A stretch of DNA of 64,000 bases from Marinobacter alexandrii (GCF_005871205.1 NZ_SWKM01000011.1:558001-622000), one strand, 5' to 3'. Positions 24,836-40,274 are shown, numbered from the stretch's first letter. The notes: generated by a model from the letters alone, not told the origin. Program-made: numbers and translations.

Positions 24836-26515
24836 CTAGTGGTGGGTTGCCTGTCCCTTTGAAAACATCTCCCGGGCATGCGCAATGGTGTGCTCAGTCA
24901 TATCCACCCCGCCCAGCATTCTTGCCACTTCATCAATTCTGCCCTGATCATTCAGTGTCTCGATTTTCGAGAAGGTCGCATCCCGTTCGGTGAACTTGCT
25001 GACAAACAGGTGCTGGTGGCATTGCGCCGCCACTTGTGGCAGGTGAGTCACGCACAGGACCTGACCGTTGCTGCCCAGTGTGCGCAGCAACCGGCCAACC
25101 ACCTCAGCGGTACCGCCGCCAATGCCTACGTCCACTTCGTCGAACACCAGAGTCGGTGTAGTTGAGGTCTGGGCGACCACCACCTGAATGGCCAGGCTGA
25201 TGCGTGACAATTCGCCACCGGACGCCACCTTGGCCAGGGGGCGTGCCGGCTGGCCGGGGTTGGCGCTGACCAGGAACTCAATATCCTGCTGGCCGTGGGG
25301 CGCGGGTTCATCATCTTTATTGCGATTCAAGTGAGTCACAAACTCCATATTGGGCATGCTCAGCTGCGCCAGTTCTCCGGCAATGCGCTGGTCCAGCTCC
25401 ACGGCGGCGCGTTCGCGAGCGTCGGTCAATTGGGTGGCCAGTTCATCAAAGGTCGCCCGCTGGCTGTCCAGTTCCGCTTCCAGTTGCTCAAGGCTGCCGG
25501 CACCGCCGTCAAGTTCGGCCAGTTCCGCGCTCAGGCGCTGGTGCAGTTCAGGCAGCTCTTCCGGGCCGATCCGGTGTTTGCGGGCCATCTGGTAAATCGC
25601 GCTGAGCCGCTCTTCCACCTCGGCAAGGCGGGCCGGATCGGCTTCGTAATCGTCGACGAAGCGGCGCAGGTTATCGCCGGCTTCGCTGATCTGGATCTGG
25701 GCTTCGCTGAGCATTTGCAGGGTGTCGGCCAGCGCGGGTACTTCCACCGGCAGTTGCTCGAGCTGCTGCAGGGCCTGGCGTACCAGTCCGGCTGCACTGG
25801 TTTCCTCTTCGGTGCACAGCAGGGCGGCCTGATGGCTGCTGTGCAGCACGGCGTCGGCCTGGCTCAGTTGCGCCTGCTCTTCTTCCAGCTGTTCCTGTTC
25901 GCCGTCTTCCAGGGCCAGTCGGTCCAGTTCTTCAACCTGGTAGCGCAATAGCTGCAGCTTGGCTTCGGTTTCGTCGGCGTTTTGCTGGCGCTCAATCAGG
26001 CGTTGGCGAGTCTGGTTCCATGCCTTGAAGGCCGCGTGGGTGTCGGCGGCCAGCGGTTCCACGCCGGCAAATTCGTCCAGCAGTTTGCGGTGGGTTTCCT
26101 TGCGCAGCAGCGACTGGTGCTGATGCTGACTGTGGATATCCATCAACACGCCGCCCAGGTCTTTCAGGTGTGCAAGCGGGCAGGGCTGGCCATTGATATA
26201 GGCCCGCGAGCGACCGTCTTTGCTGATAACGCGCCGCAGGATGCAGTCGTTGTCATCATCGAGCTCGTGGGAGGCTAGCCAGTCGGCGGCTTCCGGAATG
26301 TCGGCTACGTCGAAGGTGGCGGTGATGTCGGCACGCTTGGCGCCATGGCGTACGGCGCCGGCGTCTGCTCGGCCGCCCATTGCCAGCCCCAGGGCATCCA
26401 GAACAATGGATTTGCCGGCGCCGGTTTCACCGGTCAGTGCTGTCATGCCTTTGCTGAACTGGAGTTCGACCCGTTCGGCAATGGCGTAATTGGAAACTGT
26501 CAGCTGTGTGAGCAT
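24836..26515 (-). CDS. recN: DNA repair protein RecN
   Basis: A 559-residue SMC-like ATPase. Walker A GETGAGKS is at residues 29-36, a long coiled coil occupies about 150-390, and the C-terminal part has the ABC signature (ASGGELSRISLA) and Walker B with LVFDEVDVGIGG. RecN helps repair double-strand breaks. The ATG at 26515 has GGAGG upstream and matches the conserved N-terminus MLTQLTVSNYAI; a longer frame from 26635 would read through the promoter. Two LexA boxes precede the gene, so it should be strongly SOS-induced. Confidence 0.96.
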   Translation of the reverse strand: MLTQLTVSNYAIAERVELQFSKGMTALTGETGAGKSIVLDALGLAMGGRADAGAVRHGAKRADITATFDVADIPEAADWLASHELDDDNDCILRRVISKDGRSRAYINGQPCPLAHLKDLGGVLMDIHSQHQHQSLLRKETHRKLLDEFAGVEPLAADTHAAFKAWNQTRQRLIERQQNADETEAKLQLLRYQVEELDRLALEDGEQEQLEEEQAQLSQADAVLHSSHQAALLCTEEETSAAGLVRQALQQLEQLPVEVPALADTLQMLSEAQIQISEAGDNLRRFVDDYEADPARLAEVEERLSAIYQMARKHRIGPEELPELHQRLSAELAELDGGAGSLEQLEAELDSQRATFDELATQLTDARERAAVELDQRIAGELAQLSMPNMEFVTHLNRNKDDEPAPHGQQDIEFLVSANPGQPARPLAKVASGGELSRISLAIQVVVAQTSTTPTLVFDEVDVGIGGGTAEVVGRLLRTLGSNGQVLCVTHLPQVAAQCHQHLFVSKFTERDATFSKIETLNDQGRIDEVARMLGGVDMTEHTIAHAREMFSKGQATHH

Positions 26516-26582
26516 GCAGGTAACCTCCGCGTCCTTCGAAATGCTGGCATGGCCCTGCCCGATGTTGGGTGCCTGCCGACTA

Positions 26583-26598
26583 CTGTTGGTATATACAG
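26583..26598 (-). promoter_or_regulatory. LexA (SOS) box 2 of recN
   Basis: CTGTTGGTATATACAG fits the CTGT-N8-ACAG operator of LexA. It lies downstream of the predicted -10 element, between promoter and coding start, and only three bases from the second box. Confidence 0.82.
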
Positions 26599-26601
26599 TG
26601 A

Positions 26602-26635
26602 CTGTGAATATATACAGGGTTTTTGCTGTTTGCAA
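26602..26635 (-). promoter_or_regulatory. recN promoter with overlapping LexA box 1
   Basis: On the minus strand TTGCAA (26635-26630) and TATATT (26612-26607) are 17 bases apart, a good sigma-70 pair. The LexA operator CTGTGAATATATACAG at 26602-26617 covers the -10 element, so bound LexA would block polymerase directly. Confidence 0.85.
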
Positions 26636-26678
26636 ACTGTATAGCCCTGAAAATCTGCCGGATTGAATGACGGGGTGG

Positions 26679-26705
26679 TTGAAACCTGCGAGCGGGGCCC
26701 CATAT
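26679..26705 (+). promoter_or_regulatory. sigma-32 (heat-shock) promoter for grpE-dnaK-dnaJ
   Basis: TTGAAA at 26679-26684 and CCCCATAT at 26698-26705 are separated by 13 bases. Both elements and the spacing match the RpoH consensus. It lies about 95 bases before the grpE start. Confidence 0.8.
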
Positions 26706-26801
26706 CGAATCGCATCTATATTTTTCCGGCTCGCTGCGGTCGGAAGCCATGTTCAATTGGCCGTCCCGTGATCGGCCACCGGATAGCTAGCAGGAGAACT
26801 C

Positions 26802-27404
26802 ATGAGCAACGACGAGAACCGCAACGAACAGGTTGAAGACGAGCTGAAGGAAGCAACTGAAGCTGCGGCTGAAGAAGCGCAGGCCGAAAACGAGGTTGTA
26901 GAAGGTGAAGAGTCTGAAGTGGAGGTATTGAGGGCCCAGGTTAAGGAGGCGCAAGAGCAGATGCTGCGTTCACAGGCCGAGATGCAGAACGTGCGTCGTC
27001 GTGCCGAAATCGACGTCGAGAAGGCTCACAAGTTCGCCCTTGAAAAGTTCGTCAAGGAGCTGCTGCCCGTAGCCGACAGTCTTGAGAAGGCCGTCGAGAG
27101 CACCGAGGGTAAGGAGAACGACGGTGAGCTGGTTGCGTCCATTCGCGAGGGCGTCGATATGACCCTCAATCTGTTCATGAACAGCCTTGGCAAGTTCAAC
27201 GTTGAGCAGCTTAACCCGGTGGGTGAGCCGTTTGATCCACAGCAGCACGAAGCCATGTCCATGGTGCCGTCACCGGATGCTGAGCCGAACAGCATCGTAG
27301 CCGTGGTGCAGAAGGGTTACCTGTTGAATGGTCGCGTTGTGCGTCCGGCCATGGTGGTCGTTGCCAAGGCAGAAGACGCACCAAAAATTGATGAGCAGGC
27401 TTGA
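26802..27404 (+). CDS. grpE: nucleotide exchange factor GrpE
   Basis: A 200-residue GrpE. The first 45 residues are acidic and disordered, about 45-105 form the long dimerising helix (RAQVKEAQEQMLRSQAEMQN), and the C-terminal beta domain carries FDPQQHEAMS and VVQKGYLLNGRVVRPAMV. It releases ADP from DnaK and acts as the thermosensor of the chaperone cycle. It is the first gene of the chaperone operon and is preceded by a heat-shock promoter. Confidence 0.96.
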   Translation: MSNDENRNEQVEDELKEATEAAAEEAQAENEVVEGEESEVEVLRAQVKEAQEQMLRSQAEMQNVRRRAEIDVEKAHKFALEKFVKELLPVADSLEKAVESTEGKENDGELVASIREGVDMTLNLFMNSLGKFNVEQLNPVGEPFDPQQHEAMSMVPSPDAEPNSIVAVVQKGYLLNGRVVRPAMVVVAKAEDAPKIDEQA

Positions 27405-27494
27405 AAAGCCGATTAAAGCGCCAATATAGCCAGTAACTGGTCAAAGCCGGGGTGATTTCCCCGGGAAAGCATTCAGAAGAATTGGAGTGATTCA

Positions 27495-29411
27495 ATGAGC
27501 AAGATTATTGGTATCGATCTGGGAACCACAAACTCCTGCGTGGCCATCATGGATGGTGACAAGGTAAAGGTCATTGAAAATGCCGAGGGTGATCGCACTA
27601 CACCTTCGATCATCGCCTACACCGACGATGGCGAGACCCTGGTAGGTCAGTCTGCCAAGCGTCAGGCGGTGACCAACCCGCACAACACCCTGTACGCCAT
27701 CAAGCGTCTGATCGGTCGTCGTTTTGAGGACGACGTGGTTCAGAAAGACATCAAGATGGTGCCGTACAAAATCGCCAAGGCCGATAACGGCGATGCCTGG
27801 GTTGAGGTGAAGGGCGAGAAGATGGCTCCGCCGCAGGTTTCTGCAGAAGTTCTGAAGAAGATGAAGAAGACTGCAGAAGACTATCTGGGCGAGAAAGTAA
27901 CCGAAGCCGTTATCACGGTGCCGGCTTACTTCAACGACAGCCAGCGTCAGGCCACCAAAGATGCCGGTAAGATTGCTGGTCTGGAAGTGAAGCGGATCAT
28001 CAACGAGCCGACCGCGGCAGCCCTGGCCTATGGCCTGGACAAGAAGAGTGGCGATCGCACCGTAGCGGTTTACGACCTGGGCGGCGGTACCTTCGACCTG
28101 TCCATCATTGAAATCGCTGACGTTGATGGCGAGCACCAGTTCGAAGTACTGGCCACCAACGGTGACACCTTCCTGGGTGGTGAAGACTTCGATATGAAAA
28201 TCATCGAATACCTCGCCGACCAGTTCAAGAAGGACAGCGGTATCGACCTGCGTGGCGATTCTCTGGCGATGCAGCGTCTGAAAGAAGCTGGTGAGAAGGC
28301 CAAGATCGAGCTGTCCAGCAGTCAGCAGACCGACGTGAACCTGCCGTACGTGACTGCCGATGCCAGCGGTCCTAAGCACATGAACGTCAAGCTGACTCGC
28401 GCCAAGCTCGAGTCGCTGGTAGAAGATCTGGTTCAGCGCAGCCTGGAGCCGTGTAAAGTCGCTCTGCAGGATGCGGGCATGAAGGCCGGTGAAATCGACG
28501 AGGTTATCCTGGTCGGTGGTCAGACCCGTATGCCGCTGGTTCAGGAAAAGGTTAAAGAGTTCTTCGGCAAAGAAGCTCGTAAAGACGTTAACCCGGACGA
28601 AGCCGTAGCCATGGGTGCTGCCATTCAGGCCGCCGTACTGTCTGGCGACGTGAAAGACGTGCTGCTGCTGGACGTAACTCCGCTGACCCTGGGTATCGAA
28701 ACCATGGGTGGCGTAGCGACTCCGCTGATCGACAAGAACACCACGATCCCGACCAAGAAGTCGCAGACGTTCTCCACTGCGGATGACAACCAGACAGCGG
28801 TAACCATCCACGTGGTTCAGGGTGAGCGTAAGCAAGCCGCCCAGAACAAGTCGCTGGGCCGTTTCGATCTGGCCGACATCCCGCCGGCAGCGCGCGGTGT
28901 GCCGCAGATCGAAGTTACCTTCGACATTGATGCCAACGGCATCCTGAACGTGTCGGCGAAAGACAAGGCGACTGGCAAAGAGCAGTCCATCGTGATCAAG
29001 GCCTCTTCTGGTCTGAATGACGATGAGATCGAGAAGATGGTGCAGGACGCCGAGGCCAACGCCGAGGAAGATCGCAAGTTCGAAGAACTGGTGCAGACCC
29101 GTAACCAAGGCGACGCCATGGTGCACGCGGTTCGTAAGACTCTGACTGAAGCTGGCGACAAAGTCAGCGACAGCGAGAAAGAGTCTATCGAAGCGTCCAT
29201 CAAAGAGCTGGAAGAAGCCCTGACCGGGTCCGACAAGGACGACATCGAAGCCAAGACCCAGAAGCTGACCGAAGTCTCTTCTGAGCTGGCTCAGAAGATG
29301 TACGCGGATCAGGCAGAGCAGGCCGAAGGGCAGGAAGAAGCTCAGGGCCAGCAGTCTGACGACGCCGTTGATGCCGAGTTTGAGGAAGTCAAAGACGACG
29401 ACAAGCGGTAA
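27495..29411 (+). CDS. dnaK: molecular chaperone DnaK (Hsp70)
   Basis: A 638-residue Hsp70, full length. The nucleotide-binding domain begins [14 protein letters not shown] and includes the phosphate loop [13 protein letters not shown]; the substrate-binding domain starts near residue 390 ([13 protein letters not shown]), and the C-terminus is the acidic EFEEVKDDD tail. It binds unfolded segments with DnaJ and GrpE. The ribosome site TTGGAG is upstream. A strong hairpin follows before dnaJ. Confidence 0.98.
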   Translation: MSKIIGIDLGTTNSCVAIMDGDKVKVIENAEGDRTTPSIIAYTDDGETLVGQSAKRQAVTNPHNTLYAIKRLIGRRFEDDVVQKDIKMVPYKIAKADNGDAWVEVKGEKMAPPQVSAEVLKKMKKTAEDYLGEKVTEAVITVPAYFNDSQRQATKDAGKIAGLEVKRIINEPTAAALAYGLDKKSGDRTVAVYDLGGGTFDLSIIEIADVDGEHQFEVLATNGDTFLGGEDFDMKIIEYLADQFKKDSGIDLRGDSLAMQRLKEAGEKAKIELSSSQQTDVNLPYVTADASGPKHMNVKLTRAKLESLVEDLVQRSLEPCKVALQDAGMKAGEIDEVILVGGQTRMPLVQEKVKEFFGKEARKDVNPDEAVAMGAAIQAAVLSGDVKDVLLLDVTPLTLGIETMGGVATPLIDKNTTIPTKKSQTFSTADDNQTAVTIHVVQGERKQAAQNKSLGRFDLADIPPAARGVPQIEVTFDIDANGILNVSAKDKATGKEQSIVIKASSGLNDDEIEKMVQDAEANAEEDRKFEELVQTRNQGDAMVHAVRKTLTEAGDKVSDSEKESIEASIKELEEALTGSDKDDIEAKTQKLTEVSSELAQKMYADQAEQAEGQEEAQGQQSDDAVDAEFEEVKDDDKR

Positions 29412-29435
29412 ATCTGACGTACATCAGGCAGTTGG

Positions 29436-29464
29436 AAAACGCGGGGGAGTCCCCCGCGTTTTCC
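29436..29464 (+). terminator. terminator or attenuator between dnaK and dnaJ
   Basis: AAAACGCGGGGG and CCCCCGCGTTTT form a perfect 12-bp stem around AGT, ending in T residues. It should let only part of the dnaK transcripts continue into dnaJ. Confidence 0.8.
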
Positions 29465-29490
29465 GCGTTTAAAAAACAGGGTTTTAAAGC

Positions 29491-31450
<1,960 letters not shown>

Positions 31451-31592
31451 GCGCAAAAGCAGGGCCTGGCAATTGAACTGGCCGGTGATTATACATGGAC
31501 AGAAAGCCGCATTTTTTTTACAATAAGGCGGTTTAACTGCACCAAGCGTGGTTTTAAAAATGCCCGGAGCGCCTAAGTCGTTCCCGGACAAC

Positions 31593-31632
31593 AAAAAGCG
31601 GGACGGAGTTTTGACTCCCTCTCGCTTTTTTG
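31593..31632. terminator. terminator-like hairpin in the dapB-carA spacer
   Basis: AAAAGCG plus GGAGT pairs with ACTCC plus CGCTTTTTT around TTTG, with small internal mismatches. The flanking A and T tracts make it bidirectional. It may end dapB transcripts or attenuate carAB, whose start is 70 bases further on. Confidence 0.72.
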
Positions 31633-31700
31633 CGACCTGAATTTGCGCTTGCGTTCCTGTTCGTGACGAACCGATACGCCACTCGATGAGGATACAAGCC

Positions 31701-32831
31701 TTGAGCACACCCGCAATCCTAGCACTCGCAGACGGAAGCCTGTTCTATGGCACTGCCATTGGCGCCGATGGAGAAACCAGCGGCGAGGTAGTGTTCAACA
31801 CCGCCATGACCGGCTATCAGGAAATCCTGACCGATCCGTCCTACTCTCGCCAGATCGTAACCCTGACCTATCCGCACATCGGCAACACCGGTGTGAATGA
31901 AGAGGATGTGGAATCTGACCGGGTTCAGGCTGCCGGCCTGATCATTCGCGATCTGCCGTTGATGGCCAGTAACTGGCGCAGCACCGGCAGCCTGGATGAG
32001 TACCTCCGAGCCAATAACATTGTCGGCATCGCCGACATCGATACCCGTCGCCTGACCCGCATTCTCCGGGACAAAGGCTCCCAGAATGGTGCTGTGGTTG
32101 CCGGCGCCGGTGCCACCGCAGAGCGCGCGCTGGAACTGGCCAAGGCCTTCCCGGGGCTGAAGGGTATGGACCTGGCCAAGGAAGTTACCTCAGAGAAAAT
32201 CTGGAACTGGACGCAGGGCGAGTGGACGCTCGATAACGGCTACGGTGAGCGCGGCGAAGCCCGGTTCAAAGTCGTGGCCTACGATTACGGTGTTAAGTTC
32301 AACATCCTGCGCATGCTCGCTTCCCGCGGTTGCGATATCACGGTGGTTCCGGCCCAGACGCCGGCTGCAGATGTGTTGGCGATGAATCCCGATGGCGTTT
32401 TCCTGTCCAACGGCCCCGGCGACCCCGAGCCCTGCGACTATGCCATCAAGGCCATTCAGGAAGTGCTGGAAACCGAAATTCCGGTATTCGGTATCTGCCT
32501 GGGGCACCAGTTGCTGGCCCTGGCCAGTGGCGCCAAGTCCATGAAGATGGGCCATGGCCACCACGGTGCTAATCATCCGGTGCAGAACACCGAAGACGGA
32601 ACCGTAATGATCACCAGCCAGAACCACGGCTTTGCGGTGGACGAGAGTTCCTTGCCGGCTACCTTGACGGCAACTCACAAATCTCTGTTTGACGGCACCT
32701 TGCAGGGAATTCGGCGTACCGACAAGGCGGCGTTCAGTTTCCAGGGTCACCCGGAAGCCAGTCCCGGTCCCCATGACGTGGCGCCGCTGTTTGACGAGTT
32801 TATCCGGCTGATGGAAGCCCGGACTGCCTGA
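31701..32831 (+). CDS. carA: carbamoyl-phosphate synthase small subunit
   Basis: A 376-residue glutamine amidotransferase subunit. The N-terminal part starts [13 protein letters not shown] and includes [15 protein letters not shown]; the C-terminal class I glutaminase has the nucleophile Cys266 in [10 protein letters not shown] and a [11 protein letters not shown] triad region. It hydrolyses glutamine and passes ammonia to CarB for arginine and pyrimidine synthesis. I chose the TTG at 31701, with GAGGA nine bases upstream and a family-like N-terminus, over the ATG at 31686, which has no ribosome site. Confidence 0.95.
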   Translation: MSTPAILALADGSLFYGTAIGADGETSGEVVFNTAMTGYQEILTDPSYSRQIVTLTYPHIGNTGVNEEDVESDRVQAAGLIIRDLPLMASNWRSTGSLDEYLRANNIVGIADIDTRRLTRILRDKGSQNGAVVAGAGATAERALELAKAFPGLKGMDLAKEVTSEKIWNWTQGEWTLDNGYGERGEARFKVVAYDYGVKFNILRMLASRGCDITVVPAQTPAADVLAMNPDGVFLSNGPGDPEPCDYAIKAIQEVLETEIPVFGICLGHQLLALASGAKSMKMGHGHHGANHPVQNTEDGTVMITSQNHGFAVDESSLPATLTATHKSLFDGTLQGIRRTDKAAFSFQGHPEASPGPHDVAPLFDEFIRLMEARTA

Positions 32832-32922
32832 GGGCAGGTTTCCGGGCCTTGGGGCCCGGGAAAACACGCGCCGCCATTTGTGCTGCAAGAATTCTAAAAG
32901 TTGCTGACAGGTTTACCGAGAC

Positions 32923-36141
<3,219 letters not shown>

Positions 36142-36145
36142 GACT

Positions 36146-36625
36146 ATGGCTGACAGAGTACCAATGACTACGGCGGGCGAGACCCGCCTCCGTGAGGAGC
36201 TTCAAAAGCTGAAGTCGGAAGATCGCCCGCGGGTGATCGCGGCCATCTCTGATGCCCGTGAGCACGGCGATCTAAAAGAAAATGCGGAATACCATGCCGC
36301 TCGCGAGCAGCAGAGCTTCATCGAAGGCCGCATCCAGGAAATCGAAGGCAAGCTGTCCGCGGCTCAGGTGATTGACGTCACCACCATGGACAACACCGGC
36401 AAGGTGATCTTCGGCACCACCGTGCATCTGCTGAACATGGATAGCGATGAGCAGGTGGTTTACAAGATCGTCGGTGAGGACGAGGCCGACATCAAAGGCG
36501 GCAAGATTTCCATTTCATCCCCGATTGCTCGCGCCCTGGTGGGCAAAAGTGAAGGCGATGTCGTGGCAATTCGTGTGCCCTCGGGCACCGTGGAATACGA
36601 AATCGAAGAAGTGGAATACGTCTGA
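36146..36625 (+). CDS. greA: transcription elongation factor GreA
   Basis: A 159-residue GreA. The N-terminal coiled coil carries the catalytic acidic tip ([17 protein letters not shown]), and the C-terminal FKBP-like domain ends with [15 protein letters not shown]. It enters the secondary channel of RNA polymerase and stimulates cleavage of backtracked transcripts. It begins four bases after the carB stop and is probably cotranscribed. A bidirectional terminator separates it from convergent yhbY. Confidence 0.97.
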   Translation: MADRVPMTTAGETRLREELQKLKSEDRPRVIAAISDAREHGDLKENAEYHAAREQQSFIEGRIQEIEGKLSAAQVIDVTTMDNTGKVIFGTTVHLLNMDSDEQVVYKIVGEDEADIKGGKISISSPIARALVGKSEGDVVAIRVPSGTVEYEIEEVEYV

Positions 36626-36641
36626 TCAGGCGCAGGTCCAC

Positions 36642-36679
36642 AAAAAAGCCGGCCTGGGGTGATCCAGCCGGCTTTTTTT
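36642..36679. terminator. bidirectional terminator between greA and yhbY
   Basis: GCCGGC-C-TGG pairs with CCA-GCCGGC (one bulged C), flanked by AAAAAA and TTTTTTT, serving both convergent genes. Confidence 0.9.
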
Positions 36680-36700
36680 ATGCCCGTATCGCGCCTGCGG

Positions 36701-37012
36701 TCAGTTCTTGTAGCGCTGCAGGTTGGACAGCTTCGGGTTCGGCTTCTTGGCCCGACGGAGGATAACCGCAATCTTGCCAATGGACTGAACCAGTTGTGCG
36801 CCAGCTGACTCACACAGGGCGTTGACGGCTTCCTGGCGAGCTTCACGATCCGGGTTGGCGATCTTGATCTTGATCAGTTCGTGGTCGTTGAGCGCGCGCT
36901 CGAGTTCTTCCTGAAGTCCTTCGGACAGGCCCTTGTCACCAACAATGATGACCGGCTTCAGGTTGTGGGCAATGGCCCGGTATTCCCGGCGCTGTTCCGG
37001 TGAAAGGCTCAT
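36701..37012 (-). CDS. yhbY: ribosome assembly RNA-binding protein YhbY
   Basis: A 103-residue CRS1/YhbY (CRM) domain protein. It has the HNLKPVIIVGDKGLSEG N-terminal region, the basic patch NPDREARQE, and GKIAVILRRAKKPNPK. It binds pre-50S particles. In many gammaproteobacteria it is divergent from an rlmE-ftsH pair; here it is divergent from ftsH alone. Confidence 0.94.
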   Translation of the reverse strand: MSLSPEQRREYRAIAHNLKPVIIVGDKGLSEGLQEELERALNDHELIKIKIANPDREARQEAVNALCESAGAQLVQSIGKIAVILRRAKKPNPKLSNLQRYKN

Positions 37013-37418
37013 GATGTAATCTCTTTATCGGTGCAATTAACAAAAGGTCAGCGTGATGACGCTGGCAAATTCGTACAATGTGGCGATTGTAACAGATCGC
37101 TATTGGGTAAAAATGGCTGTTAACACTTACGGAGCGCGGGTTGTGTCTCGAGTCGCCGGAGAAGTCGGGAAAACGCTGCATTTTTCCGGGCTGGCCGGTT
37201 GTTTGAAGGCGAGCCTGTTGTAATTTCAGATTCTGCGCCCACTATGTGGTTATGGCCAAATGTTATAGGGTCCAGGCGGCACAAACACTGGATTCTGGCG
37301 CGCCGGTCTGTGGTCGTTACGGATGGGCCGTTTCTGGTGGACCGGCGTACAATTGGTGTAAGGTGTCAGAAAAGGATGGTGTCTACGGGGCAGTCCTTCA
37401 ATTCACAGGTGATGATCC
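37013..37418. other. intergenic region where rlmE would be expected
   Basis: Just over 400 bases between divergent yhbY and ftsH. None of the frames resembles the 23S rRNA methyltransferase RlmE, whose gene (about 620 bases) normally lies here; the SAM-binding or KSxxRWL signatures are absent. The first 60 bases should hold the yhbY promoter and the right part the ftsH promoter, but I could not place either with confidence. Confidence 0.5.
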
Positions 37419-39356
37419 TTGAACGATATGGCAAAAAATCTGGTTCTCTGGCTAATCATAGCCGCAGTACTGCTGATGGTGTTTCAGAATTTCTCTCCCA
37501 CCCCCAGCGGACAACAAGTCAATTATTCGCAGTTTGTTGAGATGGTCCAGCAGGGCCAGGTCAACAAGGTGACGATCGATGGCCTGGAAATTCAGGGTAC
37601 CCGTGGTGACGGCTCCCAGTTCCAGACAATCCGGCCCCAGGTGTCCGACAACAAGTTGATGGACGACCTGCTGGCCAACAACGTTGAGGTTATCGGTAAG
37701 GAGCCAGAGCGCCAGAGCCTGTGGACACAGTTGCTGGTGGCGGCGTTCCCGATCCTGATCATCATTGCGTTGTTCGTGTTCTTTATGCGTCAGATGCAGG
37801 GTGGCGGTGGCGGCAAAGGCCCCATGTCGTTCGGCAAGAGTAAGGCGCGTCTGATGAGTGAAGATCAGATCAAGACCACGTTTGCCGACGTAGCCGGTGT
37901 CGACGAAGCCAAAGAAGACGTAAAAGAGCTGGTGGATTTCCTTCGGGATCCCAGCAAGTTCCAGCGTCTGGGCGGAAGCATTCCGAAAGGCGTGTTGATG
38001 GTCGGTCAGCCGGGTACCGGTAAGACCCTGCTGGCGAAGGCCATTGCCGGTGAGGCGAAGGTGCCGTTCTTCTCCATTTCCGGTTCTGATTTCGTGGAAA
38101 TGTTCGTGGGTGTTGGTGCCTCCCGGGTACGTGACATGTTCGAGCAGGCCAAGAAGCAGAGCCCGTGCATTATCTTTATCGATGAGATTGATGCCGTTGG
38201 TCGCCATCGTGGCGCTGGCATGGGTGGTGGTCACGACGAGCGTGAGCAGACCCTGAACCAGTTGCTGGTTGAGATGGACGGCTTTGAAGGCAACGAAGGC
38301 GTTATCGTGATCGCAGCGACCAACCGTCCGGATGTTCTGGACCCGGCGCTGCTGCGTCCCGGCCGGTTCGACCGCCAGGTTGTGGTTGGTTTGCCGGACA
38401 TCATTGGCCGTGAGCAGATCCTGAAAGTGCACATGAAGAAAGTGCCTTTGGCGGACGGCGTTGAGCCGGCTCTGATTGCCCGTGGTACGCCTGGGTTCTC
38501 CGGTGCCGATCTGGCTAACCTGGTGAACGAGGCTGCACTGTTTGCGGCTCGTCGTAACCAGCGCCTGGTATCAATGGAAGAGTTCGAGCTCGCTAAAGAC
38601 AAGATCATGATGGGCGCCGAGCGCAAGTCCATGGTGATGAGCGAGAAAGAAAAGCGGAATACTGCGTATCACGAATCAGGCCACGCCATTGTTGGCCGCC
38701 TGGTGCCGGAGCATGATCCTGTCTACAAGGTCAGTATCATCCCTCGCGGTCGGGCACTTGGTGTCACCATGTTCCTGCCCGAGGAAGACAAGTACAGCCA
38801 CAGCAAACGCTTCCTGATCAGCTCTATTTGCAGCTTGTTCGGTGGCCGGATTGCGGAAGAGCTGACCCTTGGCTTCGACGGCGTCACCACGGGTGCCTCC
38901 AACGACATTGAGCGGGCGACCAGCCTGGCTCGCAACATGGTTACCCGCTGGGGTTTGTCCGAGAAGCTGGGTCCGCTGCAGTACGATACTGACACTGAAG
39001 AGCCGTTCCTCGGCCGTTCCGCCGGGCAGGCGCAGACTGTGTACTCGCCGGAAACCGCACAGCGGATCGACGAAGAAGTTCGCAACATCATCGACGAGTG
39101 CTACGAAAAGGCCCGTCAGTTGCTGATCGATAATCGCGACAAGCTGGACCTGATGGCGGACGCGTTGATGAAGTACGAGACCATCGACCGCTTCCAGATC
39201 GACGACATCATGGAAGGTCGAGAGCCTCGCCCGCCCAAGGGATGGGGTGACAGTGGCCCCACTGGTGGTGTGACGGCTGAGGAGCCGGCGTCTGAGTCCA
39301 AGGGCTCTGACGATGCTCGCCAGCCTGATGTTGGCCGGCCCGCCGGCGAGCACTGA
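37419..39356 (+). CDS. ftsH: ATP-dependent zinc metalloprotease FtsH
   Basis: A 645-residue inner-membrane AAA protease. Two membrane segments (about 7-24 and 103-122) flank a periplasmic domain. The AAA domain has Walker A GQPGTGKT near 195-202, Walker [12 protein letters not shown] and an SRH arginine region; the zinc site is HESGH at about 418-422. It degrades misassembled membrane proteins and short-lived regulators such as LpxC and RpoH in relatives. The start is a TTG at 37419 behind AGGTGATG; the ATG three codons later has no ribosome site. A terminator follows. Confidence 0.97.
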   Translation: MNDMAKNLVLWLIIAAVLLMVFQNFSPTPSGQQVNYSQFVEMVQQGQVNKVTIDGLEIQGTRGDGSQFQTIRPQVSDNKLMDDLLANNVEVIGKEPERQSLWTQLLVAAFPILIIIALFVFFMRQMQGGGGGKGPMSFGKSKARLMSEDQIKTTFADVAGVDEAKEDVKELVDFLRDPSKFQRLGGSIPKGVLMVGQPGTGKTLLAKAIAGEAKVPFFSISGSDFVEMFVGVGASRVRDMFEQAKKQSPCIIFIDEIDAVGRHRGAGMGGGHDEREQTLNQLLVEMDGFEGNEGVIVIAATNRPDVLDPALLRPGRFDRQVVVGLPDIIGREQILKVHMKKVPLADGVEPALIARGTPGFSGADLANLVNEAALFAARRNQRLVSMEEFELAKDKIMMGAERKSMVMSEKEKRNTAYHESGHAIVGRLVPEHDPVYKVSIIPRGRALGVTMFLPEEDKYSHSKRFLISSICSLFGGRIAEELTLGFDGVTTGASNDIERATSLARNMVTRWGLSEKLGPLQYDTDTEEPFLGRSAGQAQTVYSPETAQRIDEEVRNIIDECYEKARQLLIDNRDKLDLMADALMKYETIDRFQIDDIMEGREPRPPKGWGDSGPTGGVTAEEPASESKGSDDARQPDVGRPAGEH

Positions 39357-39388
39357 CGCCGCTCGCACGACCTCAAGTAAGACCCATG

Positions 39389-39420
39389 CGCCGCCCGGTT
39401 TCCGGGCGGCGTTTGTTTTT
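39389..39420 (+). terminator. intrinsic terminator after ftsH
   Basis: CGCCGCCCGG and CCGGGCGGCG form a perfect 10-bp stem around TTT, followed by TTTGTTTTT. It lies 24 bases before folP, so it may also attenuate the downstream genes. Confidence 0.88.
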
Positions 39421-39443
39421 GCAGACCCCTGGCAGGATTTGTT

Positions 39444-40274
39444 ATGGACATGAACTTCGCTGGCCGCAGGCTGGATATGGCTCGGTGCCACGTGATGGGT
39501 GTTCTTAATGTCACACCCGACTCCTTTTCTGACGGCGGGCAGTTCGATCGTCCAGAGGTCGCCATTGCCCGGGCAAGGCAGATGTCGGCAGACGGGGCCA
39601 TGTTCATTGATGTGGGCGGCGAATCCACTCGCCCGGGCGCAACGCCGGTGTCGGTTCAGGAAGAACTGGACCGCGTGTGTCCGGTGGTTGAAGCTATTGC
39701 TCGAGAGCTGGATGTAGTGATTTCGGTGGATACCAGCGCCCCCGAGGTGATGGCTGAGACCGCCGGCCTGGGAGCCGGGCTTATTAACGATGTTCGCGGC
39801 CTGCAGCGAGCGGGCGCGCCTGAAGCCGTTGCCAAGGCGAATATCCCCGCCTGCATCATGCATATCCAGGGTGAGCCTGAGACCATGCAGGAGCGGCCGG
39901 AATACCGTAACGTCTGCCGCGAAGTGAGCTCCTTTCTCACGGAGCGCATGCGGGTGGCCGAGTCGGCCGGCATCCGGCCGGAAAATATTATCCTTGACCC
40001 GGGCTTCGGTTTCGGCAAATCCCTGGAGCACAATCTTCAGCTGCTGGCGGCCATGGAGCAGCTGCATGTTCTGGGTCACCCTCTTCTCATCGGTATGTCG
40101 CGCAAGTCCATGTTGGGGGCGATCACCGGGCGCGAGGTAAATGAACGGTTGCCCGCAAGTCTTGCGGCCGCGACAATAGCCGCCATGAAAGGAGCCAGCA
40201 TCGTCCGGGTGCATGATGTTCGTGAAACAGTGGATGCCGTTAAGGTAGTGACGGCAATGAAGGAGGCGCGCTAA
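39444..40274 (+). CDS. folP: dihydropteroate synthase
   Basis: A 276-residue TIM-barrel enzyme with the pterin-binding signatures [15 protein letters not shown] and [13 protein letters not shown], and [14 protein letters not shown] near the C-terminal third. It condenses p-aminobenzoate with the dihydropterin diphosphate in folate synthesis and is the sulfonamide target. AGGA precedes the ATG. The stop codon overlaps the glmM start (TAATG). Confidence 0.97.
   Translation: MDMNFAGRRLDMARCHVMGVLNVTPDSFSDGGQFDRPEVAIARARQMSADGAMFIDVGGESTRPGATPVSVQEELDRVCPVVEAIARELDVVISVDTSAPEVMAETAGLGAGLINDVRGLQRAGAPEAVAKANIPACIMHIQGEPETMQERPEYRNVCREVSSFLTERMRVAESAGIRPENIILDPGFGFGKSLEHNLQLLAAMEQLHVLGHPLLIGMSRKSMLGAITGREVNERLPASLAAATIAAMKGASIVRVHDVRETVDAVKVVTAMKEAR

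Noticed and set aside
27492..29126. A 544-codon open frame antisense to dnaK
   Set aside because: It lies wholly opposite a highly conserved gene, has His/Gln/Leu/Val-rich low-information composition and no recognisable motif. Such frames are expected opposite GC-rich coding DNA.
37199..37540. Possible gene between yhbY and ftsH (113 codons)
   Set aside because: It overlaps the ftsH N-terminus by over 100 bases, has no ribosome site or family, and does not resemble rlmE.
38676..40214. A 512-codon open frame antisense to ftsH and folP
   Set aside because: Crosses a strong terminator and two conserved genes; composition is that of a shadow frame.
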